A DNA stretch of 43,669 bases from Candidatus Gastranaerophilales bacterium (GTDB lineage: Bacteria; Cyanobacteriota; Vampirovibrionia; Gastranaerophilales; Gastranaerophilaceae): contig CALVAL010000008.1 in the NCBI GenBank assembly GCA_944325535.1, positions 1-43,669 of the forward strand, in the 5' to 3' direction. Position 1 is the stretch's first letter. Each line of letters opens with the position of its first letter. Positions 14,674 to 24,491 of the stretch are shown one piece after another. Under the pieces are notes generated by a model. It made no database searches. It had not been told where the DNA came from and saw only the letters and a program-made list of their open reading frames with translations. The position numbers were made by a program, and so were the translations under genes.

Positions 14674-17229
14674 ATGTATAATTTTTCATTTGTAAATCAC
14701 GATATGATAAGCCCTTGCTGGGGAGATACATTAAGATTAAACTATAATCTTGTATCCTCTCAAATTGCAACAAATGCAAGCTTATTTATGACACCAACAT
14801 TTGATCCATCTATAATGACCCAATATCCTCAATTTGGAGCATTCGGAAATGGATTATTAAATCCTATGCTTGCAATTAATCAAACAATGCAATCATTCGG
14901 TAATGGTTGGAACATGGGTGGCTTTAATTTTGGCAACTTCCAAAATATGTTCCAAACTAACCCTTGGGGCAATTGGACTACTGGTGGTGGAAATAATTCA
15001 AATTTATCTGAAGCTGATCAGTTAAAACAAAAACAATATGATAAATTAAAAGCCATATTAACTAATTATAAAAATGCTTCAAAAGATGATGCTACTAATG
15101 CTATTATTCAAGAAGCATTAAATAAATCAGGCAAGATTGATGAAAAATTAGAAGCATTAAAAGATGCTTGCAAACAATTAAATTCATCTAAATTAGAACA
15201 AGCTTTATTATCTTTAGATAATATAAAAATAGACCTGTCAGAAGCAGGATACAATTTGGGTGTTATTAATAAAAAGGATGATACTGAATTAACACAAACA
15301 ATCAATAAAGTAGAAAATGAGTTAAAAAATAAAGACATGACTACTTTGAATTCCACATTAGTAAGCAGTACAAGTGAGCCACAAATTTTAAGATATTTAA
15401 GTTATTGGAATGATAAATATAATTCTAGTAATAATAAAGGTATAATTAGACTTATTGCAAATAATATTCCTGCAAAAGATGATGAACAAACTCTACAAAA
15501 AGCCGGAGTCAACAACATTGCAATGTCATTAGTAAATTATGTTGATACTCTTAAAGCTAAATTTGATTCAGAAGTAAACTTTGCTGAAATAGAAAAATCT
15601 GCAAAAGCTGTTCAAGATGCTTTAACTACTGCAAATAAAAACTTTACAAAAGCTAATTTAGAAACATTAGCAAATAAAGTGGATGATTTATATGCAAGAT
15701 TACGCTTAGCTGAAGCTGAAAGAATTCAAAATAAAGTTAAAACTCAATATGGATTTTTAAACGAAGCTATTGGTAAAAATATTGTTGACGATGATCTAAT
15801 TATCGGTGATGTAAAAAAAGATTTACAAGCTGAAAAAATAAATATACCAAGCAATTTAGACGGAGTTCCTAATGAAAACAACGATTCTGTAACTATTGAC
15901 GATGATATTGATGGAACTTGTGAGACTGACAAAGAAAAATTAAAAAAATTAATTGATAAAAAATATCTTGACGATAAACCTGTAGTTGAAGGTGTATACA
16001 AATCTAAGGTAGAATCAACTAATGAATCTCCAAAATTCTATATGATATTAAATGATAAATTAGTAGAATTAAAAGACGTTAAATCTATTGATAAAACTTC
16101 TAAAAATTGTACTATGAAAGATGGTACAACGAAATCATTTGATGAAGCAAAAGCAAATGCTATTGAAGTTACAGCTGCAGATGTTCAAAAATACAAAAAT
16201 ACAGTAGATAGAATTGATAACTTAGTAAACAATGGATATATCAAAGCTTGCAACAACTTAACTAATGAATTCCCTAAAGGAGTAAAATTATACAGATCAA
16301 TTGGTAAAGGTCTTGATAAAAACTATCAATATTTCATTGTAAAAGATAATGAATTCGTAAAAGTCAACGCAAAATCAGTCAATGCAAAAGGATATGTAAC
16401 AATGGATGACAATTCCGTAAAACATATCTCTCAATTAACTGATAATAATTTTACATCAGTTGAAAATAATGAAATTCTTAAGGAAGATGAAACAGAAGAT
16501 GTATCAAATGATAGTGATTCTTCAGAAGAAACATCTACTGTTGATACTAATACAACTGGAGAAATGAGAGATCTTGCAGATGAGCTTGGTCTTGAATCTA
16601 CAGATGTTATTGGATATTACAAAAAAGGAAACAACTATTATAAATACAATACAGAAAATGAAAAATTTGAAGCTTTAAGTGATGTAAAAGAAATTTCTTC
16701 AACTGGCATCATGACTAAAAAAGATGGCTCAAAAGTAACTTTAAGAGAAGTTGAATCACCAGAAGCTGCAGGAAAAACCTTAAGAGAAAAACTTGCAGGT
16801 AATACACCTAATGAAGACTATAAAGTAATCGAAAGAAAATTAAATTCTTTTAGCACATATGATAATATTGAAGACATTGTCAAATTCGTTGAAAGTTATG
16901 AATCTGAAAGAGCTTGGTATTGTTTCTTTAATAGCAAAATCTGTGCTCAAATCTGTTCTGAATTAGAGCTTTCTAATGATACAAAGGTAAAATACCTAAG
17001 AGTTTTATGCAAGAAATTTGAAAAAGTCGCTCTAAAAGCTGGCTTATCTTCTGATTCTAATGAAATTAAAAACTTAAAAGAAATAATAAATTGCGAAACT
17101 ATAAGACCGGAATTTATTATTGACGAAGCTAGAGTAATAGACACTATAATTGAAAAAATCATAAAAGAATATAGAGAAAAATATCCTGAAAACAATGAAG
17201 AAGAGACAGGATTAAATACAGAAGCTTAA
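14674..17229 (+). CDS. Large repeat-containing hypothetical protein
   Basis: 851 residues, family not recognised. Residues 1-110 are Asn/Gly/Phe-rich with FGNGWNMGGFNFGNF and no signal peptide. Residues 111-440 are helical and Lys/Glu-rich, coiled-coil-like. Three copies of a beta-rich unit of about 50 residues follow, near 441-489, 538-587 and 647-693, each of the plan YK...YF...ndkfv.l..vksi...g.vt.kDGs.k. A helical C-terminal domain (about 700-840) contains several Cys. AGAGGA precedes the ATG. It stands alone with its own promoter and terminator, suggesting a well-expressed structural or surface-linked protein; this is inference. Confidence 0.8.
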   Translation: MYNFSFVNHDMISPCWGDTLRLNYNLVSSQIATNASLFMTPTFDPSIMTQYPQFGAFGNGLLNPMLAINQTMQSFGNGWNMGGFNFGNFQNMFQTNPWGNWTTGGGNNSNLSEADQLKQKQYDKLKAILTNYKNASKDDATNAIIQEALNKSGKIDEKLEALKDACKQLNSSKLEQALLSLDNIKIDLSEAGYNLGVINKKDDTELTQTINKVENELKNKDMTTLNSTLVSSTSEPQILRYLSYWNDKYNSSNNKGIIRLIANNIPAKDDEQTLQKAGVNNIAMSLVNYVDTLKAKFDSEVNFAEIEKSAKAVQDALTTANKNFTKANLETLANKVDDLYARLRLAEAERIQNKVKTQYGFLNEAIGKNIVDDDLIIGDVKKDLQAEKINIPSNLDGVPNENNDSVTIDDDIDGTCETDKEKLKKLIDKKYLDDKPVVEGVYKSKVESTNESPKFYMILNDKLVELKDVKSIDKTSKNCTMKDGTTKSFDEAKANAIEVTAADVQKYKNTVDRIDNLVNNGYIKACNNLTNEFPKGVKLYRSIGKGLDKNYQYFIVKDNEFVKVNAKSVNAKGYVTMDDNSVKHISQLTDNNFTSVENNEILKEDETEDVSNDSDSSEETSTVDTNTTGEMRDLADELGLESTDVIGYYKKGNNYYKYNTENEKFEALSDVKEISSTGIMTKKDGSKVTLREVESPEAAGKTLREKLAGNTPNEDYKVIERKLNSFSTYDNIEDIVKFVESYESERAWYCFFNSKICAQICSELELSNDTKVKYLRVLCKKFEKVALKAGLSSDSNEIKNLKEIINCETIRPEFIIDEARVIDTIIEKIIKEYREKYPENNEEETGLNTEA

Positions 17230-17273
17230 TAATAGGTAAAATTAGATGTAAGATTGGTATTTAAAACAAATTT

Positions 17274-17308
17274 CCGGAGGATTTGAATTCACCCTCCGGT
17301 TTTTTTTA
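17274..17308 (+). terminator. Rho-independent terminator
   Basis: CCGGAGG (17274-17280) pairs with CCTCCGG (17293-17299), followed by an eight-T run on the plus strand. It ends the 851-residue gene. Confidence 0.9.
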
Positions 17309-17341
17309 TCTTCAAAATTCATATTATAATTTATAACTATT

Positions 17342-17893
17342 CTAAGCTTTTTCCAAGATTATTCTTTCCAACTCTTTTACTGCATTTTCCACAGTATCGT
17401 TTATAATCTTATAGTCAAAATGTTTTGAGTTCTCTATTTCCAATTTTATAGAATTTAATCGTTTCTGAATTGCTTCTTCTGTCTCTGTATGACGTCCTCT
17501 AAGACGTTTTTCTAGTTCTTGAACAGATGGTGGTGCTATAAAAATTAGTACCGCATTATCCATCAAAGATTGAACCTGCAAAGCACCTTTTGTATCAATT
17601 TCTAATATCAAGTTCTCATCATTTTCTAAACATTTTTCTACAAATTCACGTTTCGTGCCATAAAAATTCCCTGAGAATTCAGCCCATTCTAAAAATTCGT
17701 TATTTTTAATGCAATTTTGAAATTCTTCCCTATTTAAAAAGAAGTAATTTACTCCATCAACTTCTCCCTCTCTCATTCCTCTTGTAGTACAAGAAATTGA
17801 TAATCTAAAGTTTGGATTTCTACGCAAAAACTCTTTTATTACAGTACCTTTTCCAACTCCAGAAGAGCCTGAAATCACATAGAAATTCTTCAT
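17342..17893 (-). CDS. gmk: Guanylate kinase
   Basis: Phosphorylates GMP to GDP with ATP. 183 residues, compact for the family. P-loop GSSGVGKGT (8-16), GMP-binding region SCTTRGMREGEVDGVNYFF, and lid region RGRHTETEEAIQKRL. Its ATG overlaps the stop region of the upstream decarboxylase by 4 bp (ATGA), so translation is coupled. Confidence 0.97.
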   Translation of the reverse strand: MKNFYVISGSSGVGKGTVIKEFLRRNPNFRLSISCTTRGMREGEVDGVNYFFLNREEFQNCIKNNEFLEWAEFSGNFYGTKREFVEKCLENDENLILEIDTKGALQVQSLMDNAVLIFIAPPSVQELEKRLRGRHTETEEAIQKRLNSIKLEIENSKHFDYKIINDTVENAVKELERIILEKA

Positions 17894-19659
17894 ACACCCT
17901 CCGCTAAAGATTGATGAACTACTGTTTCAAAATTAGTGCTAATTGTACTATTTTCAAGTTTTACTTCTTTTTGTTCAGTTATTTTTATATCTTCTTTATT
18001 ATTTTCTTCTACTAAATCTGGCTTATTAGCCTTACTAGCATTACACCTCAAGTTACCTATTAAATCATCAATAAGCTTAGGAACATCAAGCTTCTTTGTA
18101 CAAATTTCTAAATAGCAAAGCTTATTCATAATCTGCGTAACTTTTAGAGCCTTATCAAAATCCTCTTCTGTAGTAATTTTACTAGACCAAACTTCTCCCT
18201 CAAATACTCGAGCAAATTTTGAATAATTCATTTGTACAATATTATTAAAGTCATCATCTGGATTTTTACATAACAACCTTTCTACAGTATAGCCCTGATT
18301 ATTCAAAACTATTACAACAGGTTTAACACCAAATCTCAACATATTACCAATTTCCATAGCTGTAAGCTGATGTGAACCCTCTCCTGTAATAAGAATAACT
18401 CTAGAATTAGGTTTAGCTAGCGAAGCTCCTAATGCTGCAGGAGTTGCCCAACCAATAGAGCCCCATAATGTTTGAGTCTGAATATCAACATTATTAGGGA
18501 ATTTTATTTGCGCTACACCTTGAGGAATTATACCAGTCTCTGCTATTATAATATCATTTTCATTGATAAATTCCTGCAATCTTGGATAAATATACTCTGA
18601 TGTAAGCTCTTTATTCGAAGCTACAACTTTCTCATACCCAATTTCAGGTTTTTCTACTTCTATATCCTTTGAATCAACCAGTTTTGTTACTTTATCCAAA
18701 ACATCGCTCATTTTAACATTATCATACTTAATACCTTCAACATAAGCATATGTTCCATAAATCGCAATATGATCGTTAATTTGATAAGGAATGTTAAATC
18801 CATAGGAGTTCAAATCTGTATAGACAGGACCTACAGCAATTAAACAATCCGAATCATTTACTGCTTTTTCTGCAATAGGATTTTTAAATTTTGAATAATA
18901 ACTTCCTATATACTTATCATAATCCATATCAATAAGATTTGTTCCCATCAAGAAATTCGTAACCGGAATTCTTGTTTTTTCAACAAACTCTTTATACTCA
19001 ATTTTTGCATCAAACCTTTTTATTAATGAATCACCTAAAATAACAGGTGCTTTAGAATTATTAATCTTTGCAACAATTTTTGCAGTAACTTTTTCTAAGG
19101 TATCTTCATCACTAGTCCAATCATATAAGACTTCTCTATCAGAAATTTCCATTTCCGCAATATCAGCTGGTACAGCAATATATACAGGTTTTCTTTCTTT
19201 CACAAAGACTTTTAAAATTCTATCAATTTCTATTTTCGCATTTGCTTTATTTAAAAATGCAGTTGTTGCTGTAACATTTTTAAAAGCCTCTGCAAAAGCA
19301 AAATAATTAACATCTTGAAAATTATGGTGTATACGAGTTTTATTCTCAATCAATTTTGTAGAAGGTACTCCTACAATACTAATTACAGGAATATTTTCTG
19401 CCATACTGCCTGCTATTGCATTAATTACACTCAATTCTCCAACGCCATATGTTGTAATTACAGCACCATAGCCTTTAATTCTTGCATATCCATCTGCTGC
19501 ATAGCCCGCATTCAATTCATTTATGCACCCTACCCATTTCATATTTGGATTATTTTCTACTGCATATAACAGATTAAAGTTAAAATCTCCAGGTAAACCA
19601 AAAATGTGGTCTATTCCTAATTCTTCCAATTTCTTTATCAAATATTCGGCTGTGTTCAT
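17890..19659 (-). CDS. ThDP-dependent pyruvate/indolepyruvate decarboxylase
   Basis: Non-oxidative 2-oxoacid decarboxylase giving an aldehyde and CO2. Landmarks of the PDC/IPDC family are present: Asp25 (LPGDFN), Glu48 (NELN), the His111-His112 pair (IHHN), the ThDP motif GEGSHQLTAMEIGNM with NNQGYTVE (426-460, Glu460 as the PDC catalytic Glu). Asp of GDGS is Glu here. Residues 541-589 form a polar, low-complexity tail absent from the usual 540-550-residue enzymes. Pyruvate would lead to acetaldehyde and ethanol; indolepyruvate or phenylpyruvate are alternatives. The 3' end overlaps gmk by 4 bp. Confidence 0.87.
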   Translation of the reverse strand: MNTAEYLIKKLEELGIDHIFGLPGDFNFNLLYAVENNPNMKWVGCINELNAGYAADGYARIKGYGAVITTYGVGELSVINAIAGSMAENIPVISIVGVPSTKLIENKTRIHHNFQDVNYFAFAEAFKNVTATTAFLNKANAKIEIDRILKVFVKERKPVYIAVPADIAEMEISDREVLYDWTSDEDTLEKVTAKIVAKINNSKAPVILGDSLIKRFDAKIEYKEFVEKTRIPVTNFLMGTNLIDMDYDKYIGSYYSKFKNPIAEKAVNDSDCLIAVGPVYTDLNSYGFNIPYQINDHIAIYGTYAYVEGIKYDNVKMSDVLDKVTKLVDSKDIEVEKPEIGYEKVVASNKELTSEYIYPRLQEFINENDIIIAETGIIPQGVAQIKFPNNVDIQTQTLWGSIGWATPAALGASLAKPNSRVILITGEGSHQLTAMEIGNMLRFGVKPVVIVLNNQGYTVERLLCKNPDDDFNNIVQMNYSKFARVFEGEVWSSKITTEEDFDKALKVTQIMNKLCYLEICTKKLDVPKLIDDLIGNLRCNASKANKPDLVEENNKEDIKITEQKEVKLENSTISTNFETVVHQSLAEGV

Positions 19660-19757
19660 AACTTTGTCCCTCTTTTAATTTGAGACAATTTTATCACAGC
19701 AAAAAATCTATTTCTAGTAAAGATTTTATAAAGTTTTCATGTTAAAATTCTTTCATA

Positions 19758-20882
19758 ATGAATAAAATATTTTCAGACAAAATTAATATACTAAAAGCAC
19801 TTGCTATAATACTTGTTGTATCAGGGCACTTGGAATTCAGATTTTTTGATATGTTTCCGCCTTACTCATTCCAACTAGCATTATTTTTCTTTATTTCCGG
19901 AATGCTATTTAAAGACAAGTATTTGGATAGAGTCGGTGAATTTATAAAACGCAGAATAAAAAGTCTGCTAGTATTATATTTTCTATATTCAGCTTTTTAC
20001 TGTATAGTAACAATAATAATAGATAAACTAACCGGAAAATTTTGGGGAATGGAATTAAGTTTCAAAAACTTTTTTATAACCCCGTTTCTAAATGGACATC
20101 AATTCGATCTATCTTGTCCTATGTGGTTTGTAATGCAATTATTTATTACTATGGTAACTTTTCTATTCTTGCAAAGGCAATTTAGAAATATACCTGAAAA
20201 AATAAAATTTTCTATTTATACATTAATGGGATTTTCTGCAATTCCACTATCTAAAATGTTCACTCCTATTTTATTTTCAATAAATAACTCTAATACATTA
20301 ACTACAATTAATCCCGTAGCTTTAATATTAGTAAGGACATTATTTTCACTGTTTTTTGTTTATTTAGGTCACTTCTATACAACTAACATCGAGGGGAAAT
20401 ACAATATTTTCACCCCTAAAATTTTAGGCTGGGTAATTTGTATTCAATCAATTTTATGGCATTTTAATAGAGATTTTAATCCTACACATGGTATCGGACT
20501 AAGCTATGTACTTGTTTGGGCTAGATTTGATTCTCAAATTATTGTACCGGTACTTACAAGCATAACCGGAATTTGGTTTTCACTATTCTTCATACACGTT
20601 ACATATGACTACTTAAAAGATATTAAATTCATTAAAACAATTGGTGAAAACACATATCATATTATGGCAAATCATCTTTTTGTTATGTTTATAATAACTG
20701 CAATTATTTTTAAAATAAACGGAATCCCATATGATGAAAGAAATATGCATAATATTTATTGGATTTATAATCCGGTACAAAATACATATTTATACTTTGT
20801 ACTTACAATGCTAATTTCTACATATTCAGGTGTTATATTAAAGTATATTAAAAGTAAAATTCCTTTTATAAAAGAGTTATAA
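19758..20882 (+). CDS. Acyltransferase 3 family membrane protein
   Basis: 374 residues, about ten membrane spans. The N-terminus (KINILKALAIILVVSGHLEF) carries the catalytic-type His in helix 1, and the RR/R motif follows in FIKRRIKSLLVLYFLYS, both typical of the OafA/NodX acyltransferase-3 family that O-acetylates surface glycans. Acceptor is unknown; no glycan locus adjoins it. The last 17 bp overlap convergent rsmG. Confidence 0.87.
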   Translation: MNKIFSDKINILKALAIILVVSGHLEFRFFDMFPPYSFQLALFFFISGMLFKDKYLDRVGEFIKRRIKSLLVLYFLYSAFYCIVTIIIDKLTGKFWGMELSFKNFFITPFLNGHQFDLSCPMWFVMQLFITMVTFLFLQRQFRNIPEKIKFSIYTLMGFSAIPLSKMFTPILFSINNSNTLTTINPVALILVRTLFSLFFVYLGHFYTTNIEGKYNIFTPKILGWVICIQSILWHFNRDFNPTHGIGLSYVLVWARFDSQIIVPVLTSITGIWFSLFFIHVTYDYLKDIKFIKTIGENTYHIMANHLFVMFIITAIIFKINGIPYDERNMHNIYWIYNPVQNTYLYFVLTMLISTYSGVILKYIKSKIPFIKEL

Positions 20883-21471
20883 TTACAAGATTTCTTTCGT
20901 AAATTTCATCCAAAGGAAGAGTGTATTCTATAATCTCAGAGACTTTTGCATTATGCTTTTTTAATACATCCTGTGCATTTTCTAACTCTATTAACGCTTT
21001 TTTAGATTTATAAGCAATAAAATATCCATTTTTTTTCAAAAGAGGAAGAGCATATTCACAAATTTTAGCTAAATCAGCTACCGCTCTACTTGTTATTATA
21101 TCAAACTTCTTATTTCTTATATTTTCAACCCTATCGCATATTGTTGATAAATTATTCAATTCCAATTTCTCTTTCAAATTCTCTATAGAATTAATTTTTT
21201 TTCTAATACTATCTATTCCAATTATTTTAAATTGAGGATATTCAATAGCAATTGGAACACAAGGGAAGCCGCCACCGCAGCCAATATCAAGAATTTCAGC
21301 ATTTTTAATTTTATATTTTTCAAAAAACATTTTTATGCTCAAAGAGTCATAAATATGTTTTTCATATAAATATTTTTCATCATTTTTAGAAATTAAATTT
21401 AGCTTTTTATTCTCATCCAAAAAAGCTTCCATATACTTTGAAAAATCAGAATCAATTTTAAAATTATTCAT
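20866..21471 (-). CDS. rsmG: 16S rRNA (guanine527-N7)-methyltransferase
   Basis: SAM-dependent methylation of G527 in 16S rRNA. 201 residues with KNLNLISKNDEKYLYEKHIYDS-type N-terminal segment, motif I ILDIGCGGGFPCVPIAI, the acidic IGIDSIRKK, and ITSRAVADL. Its start overlaps the upstream ATPase gene by 8 bp. Not linked to mnmG or parAB as is common elsewhere. Confidence 0.95.
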   Translation of the reverse strand: MNNFKIDSDFSKYMEAFLDENKKLNLISKNDEKYLYEKHIYDSLSIKMFFEKYKIKNAEILDIGCGGGFPCVPIAIEYPQFKIIGIDSIRKKINSIENLKEKLELNNLSTICDRVENIRNKKFDIITSRAVADLAKICEYALPLLKKNGYFIAYKSKKALIELENAQDVLKKHNAKVSEIIEYTLPLDEIYERNLVIITLL

Positions 21472-23728
21472 ACTTATTTTTTATTTCCTCAAAAACAGTA
21501 GGCTCCATTCTTAATTTCATATCATCAATTCTTTGATTAATTTTTGAAATATCAACAGATGAACCAAGAGTAAGTGCTATTTTCCTTGCTTTAAAGTATT
21601 CATTCAAAGCTTTTTTATTCAACGAAATATTATTATAATAAAAATCACCTAATGCTACAGTAGACTCTAATATATAAAAATCTTCATTTATAAATTCAGC
21701 ACATTGCTGCGCTTCTATTAAATAATTTAAAGCATTATTATCTTTTTCTAAAATAGAAATCTTTGCCAAATATGATGCGGCATAATAAATCCCTTCATAA
21801 TTATTATTATTCTTATCGATTTCATATGACTTTAAAAAGCAATCTTTTGCATCTGAAAGATTATCATTTTCAAAATAACAAGAACCCATATTAGAATAAG
21901 CAAGGGCTTTATATGGATTATTATGATTTATCATAATGCATTTTGAATAATAATCAAAAGCATTTTTACCATCCCCCTTATCGTCATTTGCCAATGCATA
22001 CTTAAAATATAACTCTGCTAATATTTGCTCTGGAGTATTCTCATCTAAAGATGCTAAAGCTTTTTCGTAATAAGAATAAGCTTGTTCAGGCATATTTTTC
22101 ACAGAATAAATATTTCCAAGCAAAGTACAAGACTTTACCATTAAAGATTGCGGAGTATCTACAGAATAAATTACCTTTTTAATAGTCTCTACAGCACGCT
22201 CATTTTTATACATCAAATAATATAATTCAGTTAATTCATAATACAAATAATTCAAATTAATAACTTCATTATTTTGTTTATAATATACCTCAACCAATTC
22301 ATAATAATGTTGAGCTTTAGTATAATCTCCAATTTCTTTATACAGTCTCGCCAGCGAAAGTCTTATCTCAACAACAGACTGCAAGCCTATATTCTCAAGA
22401 TCTAGTGCATTTAGATACTTTTCTATAGCTTCTGTATATTTTTTCTCTTCTTCGAATTTCCTTGCTTCTTTAAAAATTGCCTCTAAATTATCATCTTTCT
22501 TTTCTTGTACAATATGTTCATTCTTTTTATCTTCTTTTATTGAGTTTTGAACAAGCTCTTTTGAAGTCTCTTCTGCTTTAGATTTTTCTAATTCTTCTAT
22601 TTTTTTATTATGATATTCTATTTCAGCTCTCAAAGCCTGTCTTGAAATCAAAATCTCTCTTGATTGCAGAGGTTCTTTTAATTGTTTTTCATAAATACTT
22701 ATAATATATTTATGTAATTTAATCTCTGTTTTTACTGGAATAGAAATATCAATATTTTGAAGGAAATAATCTTGGACATAAATTGTCTCATTATCTTCAA
22801 AAATCATCAAATTCGATTTTAAATATTCAACCGAAAATTCATCATATAATTCAAAAACAGCCAGAGCATTTATAGTTAGCCCATGTCTTACTGTTCTAAG
22901 AAACCAAAAGAAATTTCTAATCGTATTTGGAATCAAATTTACATAAGTAAGACCTAAAAAAGAATCAAAATTCATTCCTGATTGGGTATATTTTTCCAAG
23001 AATTCATTAAGTGAAATTTTCATAGCTTGAATAATTTTACAAGAAAGAGCTGTATAATAATAATAGCCTCTCGTATACTTATAGAAATCTTCCAATGTTG
23101 TTTCACCACAATTAACCTGATTTGAATCTAAAAAGGATTTAAAAACTTCTTTTGTAAATGCTTTTAGAAAAATCTTCCTATCTATTTTCAAATCACCAAT
23201 TATGTTTTGAACTAAAGCTCGAGTTGATGCAATAATTTTTACATTATTATTGTCTTTTACAATTTTTGATAAATAATCATTTATTAGAGATTTATTATCA
23301 TCTAAAATATCATCATAAGAATGCAAAACAATTACAAAAGGTTTTTTTATAGAAGATATATACTGGGCCAATTTCACATTCAAAGCAATTATTTTTGTAC
23401 TAAAATTTATAGCTTTAGATATAGCATTTTTTTCAATAGCATCAATAAATGATAACAAAATATCATCACATACTGTTGATTCTTTGCAGTAATATTCAAG
23501 CTTTATCACATCTTTATTCAAAAAATCACAAATATAATTTACAAATTGTCTTTTTCCAGTACCTAAAAATCCATGCACATATAATAACTTACCATCAGTT
23601 GCTAAAAAATCTACAGCTTTGATAATATCAGCATAATTATTCTTAAGTAAAAAAGGATTTATTTTCTCAGATTCAGGTAAATTAATATTTTCAATATCTA
23701 CCTCAGTACTCAAAAATTTATATTCCAT
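21464..23728 (-). CDS. P-loop ATPase with C-terminal TPR repeats (STAND-like)
   Basis: 754 residues. An N-terminal AAA/STAND-type NTPase has Walker A GFLGTGKR (53-60), a Walker B strand FVIVLHSYDD (131-140) and a sensor-like KIIASTR (164-170). A linker rich in Lys/Glu (about 370-420) leads to at least seven TPR units to residue 740 (YTEAIEKYLNALDLE, PEQAYSYYEKALASL, GKNAFDYYSKCIMIN). NTPase-TPR proteins are sensors, regulators or assembly platforms; no effector domain is visible. It overlaps rsmG by 8 bp and is divergent from plsY. Confidence 0.78.
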   Translation of the reverse strand: MEYKFLSTEVDIENINLPESEKINPFLLKNNYADIIKAVDFLATDGKLLYVHGFLGTGKRQFVNYICDFLNKDVIKLEYYCKESTVCDDILLSFIDAIEKNAISKAINFSTKIIALNVKLAQYISSIKKPFVIVLHSYDDILDDNKSLINDYLSKIVKDNNNVKIIASTRALVQNIIGDLKIDRKIFLKAFTKEVFKSFLDSNQVNCGETTLEDFYKYTRGYYYYTALSCKIIQAMKISLNEFLEKYTQSGMNFDSFLGLTYVNLIPNTIRNFFWFLRTVRHGLTINALAVFELYDEFSVEYLKSNLMIFEDNETIYVQDYFLQNIDISIPVKTEIKLHKYIISIYEKQLKEPLQSREILISRQALRAEIEYHNKKIEELEKSKAEETSKELVQNSIKEDKKNEHIVQEKKDDNLEAIFKEARKFEEEKKYTEAIEKYLNALDLENIGLQSVVEIRLSLARLYKEIGDYTKAQHYYELVEVYYKQNNEVINLNYLYYELTELYYLMYKNERAVETIKKVIYSVDTPQSLMVKSCTLLGNIYSVKNMPEQAYSYYEKALASLDENTPEQILAELYFKYALANDDKGDGKNAFDYYSKCIMINHNNPYKALAYSNMGSCYFENDNLSDAKDCFLKSYEIDKNNNNYEGIYYAASYLAKISILEKDNNALNYLIEAQQCAEFINEDFYILESTVALGDFYYNNISLNKKALNEYFKARKIALTLGSSVDISKINQRIDDMKLRMEPTVFEEIKNKYE

Positions 23729-23769
23729 AAGATGATTTTAAATGATTTTAGTACAATTTGCAAATATTT

Positions 23770-23778
23770 TGCTATAAT
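23770..23778 (+). promoter_or_regulatory. Extended -10 promoter of plsY
   Basis: TGCTATAAT, an extended -10 with perfect TATAAT, 17 nt before the plsY start; the ribosome-binding site AGGAGGA fits between. Confidence 0.6.
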
Positions 23779-23795
23779 TACAAAAGGAGGAAGAT

Positions 23796-24404
23796 ATGAT
23801 ATTTAAATTAATTGAATTAGGAATAGTTGCATTTATTGCTTATATTATTGGCTCTATTCCAACAGGGTACTTAATCGTAAAAGCAAAAACCGGAGAAGAT
23901 ATTAGAAAAATAGGCTCTGGCTCAACCGGCGCTACTAACGTCAAAAGAGTTCTTGGCAAAAATTACTTTTTTCTAGTTATGTTCCTTGATGCACTAAAAG
24001 GGGCTTTTCCAGTAATCTTAGCAAAATTATTCGCTACTGTAGGAGTTTCTATAGGCATAGCTCCAGTAATAGCAGCAGTTGCAGTTATTATAGGACATAG
24101 TAAATCTATATTTTTACAATTCAAAGGTGGGAAATCTGTTGCCTCAGGAGTTGGAACCATTTTAGCCCTCAATTGGATAGCAGGTCTTATAATTGCAATC
24201 GTTTGGGGAATTATTACTTATTCTACAAAATATGTTTCTGTTGGTTCTATAATTGCATTATTAATTTCACCAATAATAATGTACTTTTTACACGCGCCTA
24301 TTGCTTATATCGCATATTGTACATTAGGTGCAATTTATATTGTATACCTACATAGAGAAAATATTAAACGCTTAATTCAAGGATGCGAAAATAAAGTCAG
24401 ATAA
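23796..24404 (+). CDS. plsY: Acyl-phosphate:glycerol-3-phosphate acyltransferase
   Basis: Makes lysophosphatidic acid from acyl-phosphate, the first step of membrane phospholipid synthesis. 202 residues, five to seven membrane spans. Motif 1 GSIPTGYLIVK, motif with RKIGSGSTGATNVKRVLG, and FKGGKSVASGVGT are diagnostic. AAAGGAGGAAG precedes the ATG. Confidence 0.97.
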   Translation: MIFKLIELGIVAFIAYIIGSIPTGYLIVKAKTGEDIRKIGSGSTGATNVKRVLGKNYFFLVMFLDALKGAFPVILAKLFATVGVSIGIAPVIAAVAVIIGHSKSIFLQFKGGKSVASGVGTILALNWIAGLIIAIVWGIITYSTKYVSVGSIIALLISPIIMYFLHAPIAYIAYCTLGAIYIVYLHRENIKRLIQGCENKVR

Positions 24405-24426
24405 AAAGGGGAAATCCCCTTTTTTT
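24403..24426 (+). terminator. Rho-independent terminator of plsY
   Basis: AAAAAGGGG-AAAT-CCCCTTTTTT immediately at the plsY stop codon, with the T-run on the plus strand. Confidence 0.85.
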
Positions 24427-24440
24427 ATAAAATCTTTATA

Positions 24441-24475
24441 AAAAAAAAGAGGATGATTTATAACCATCCTCTTTT
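24441..24475 (-). terminator. Rho-independent terminator of the phosphorylase-like gene
   Basis: AAAAGAGGATG (24445-24455) pairs with CATCCTCTTTT (24465-24475); the minus-strand T-run is the A-tract at 24441-24448. Confidence 0.85.
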
Positions 24476-24491
24476 CTTGTATCATTTTAAC

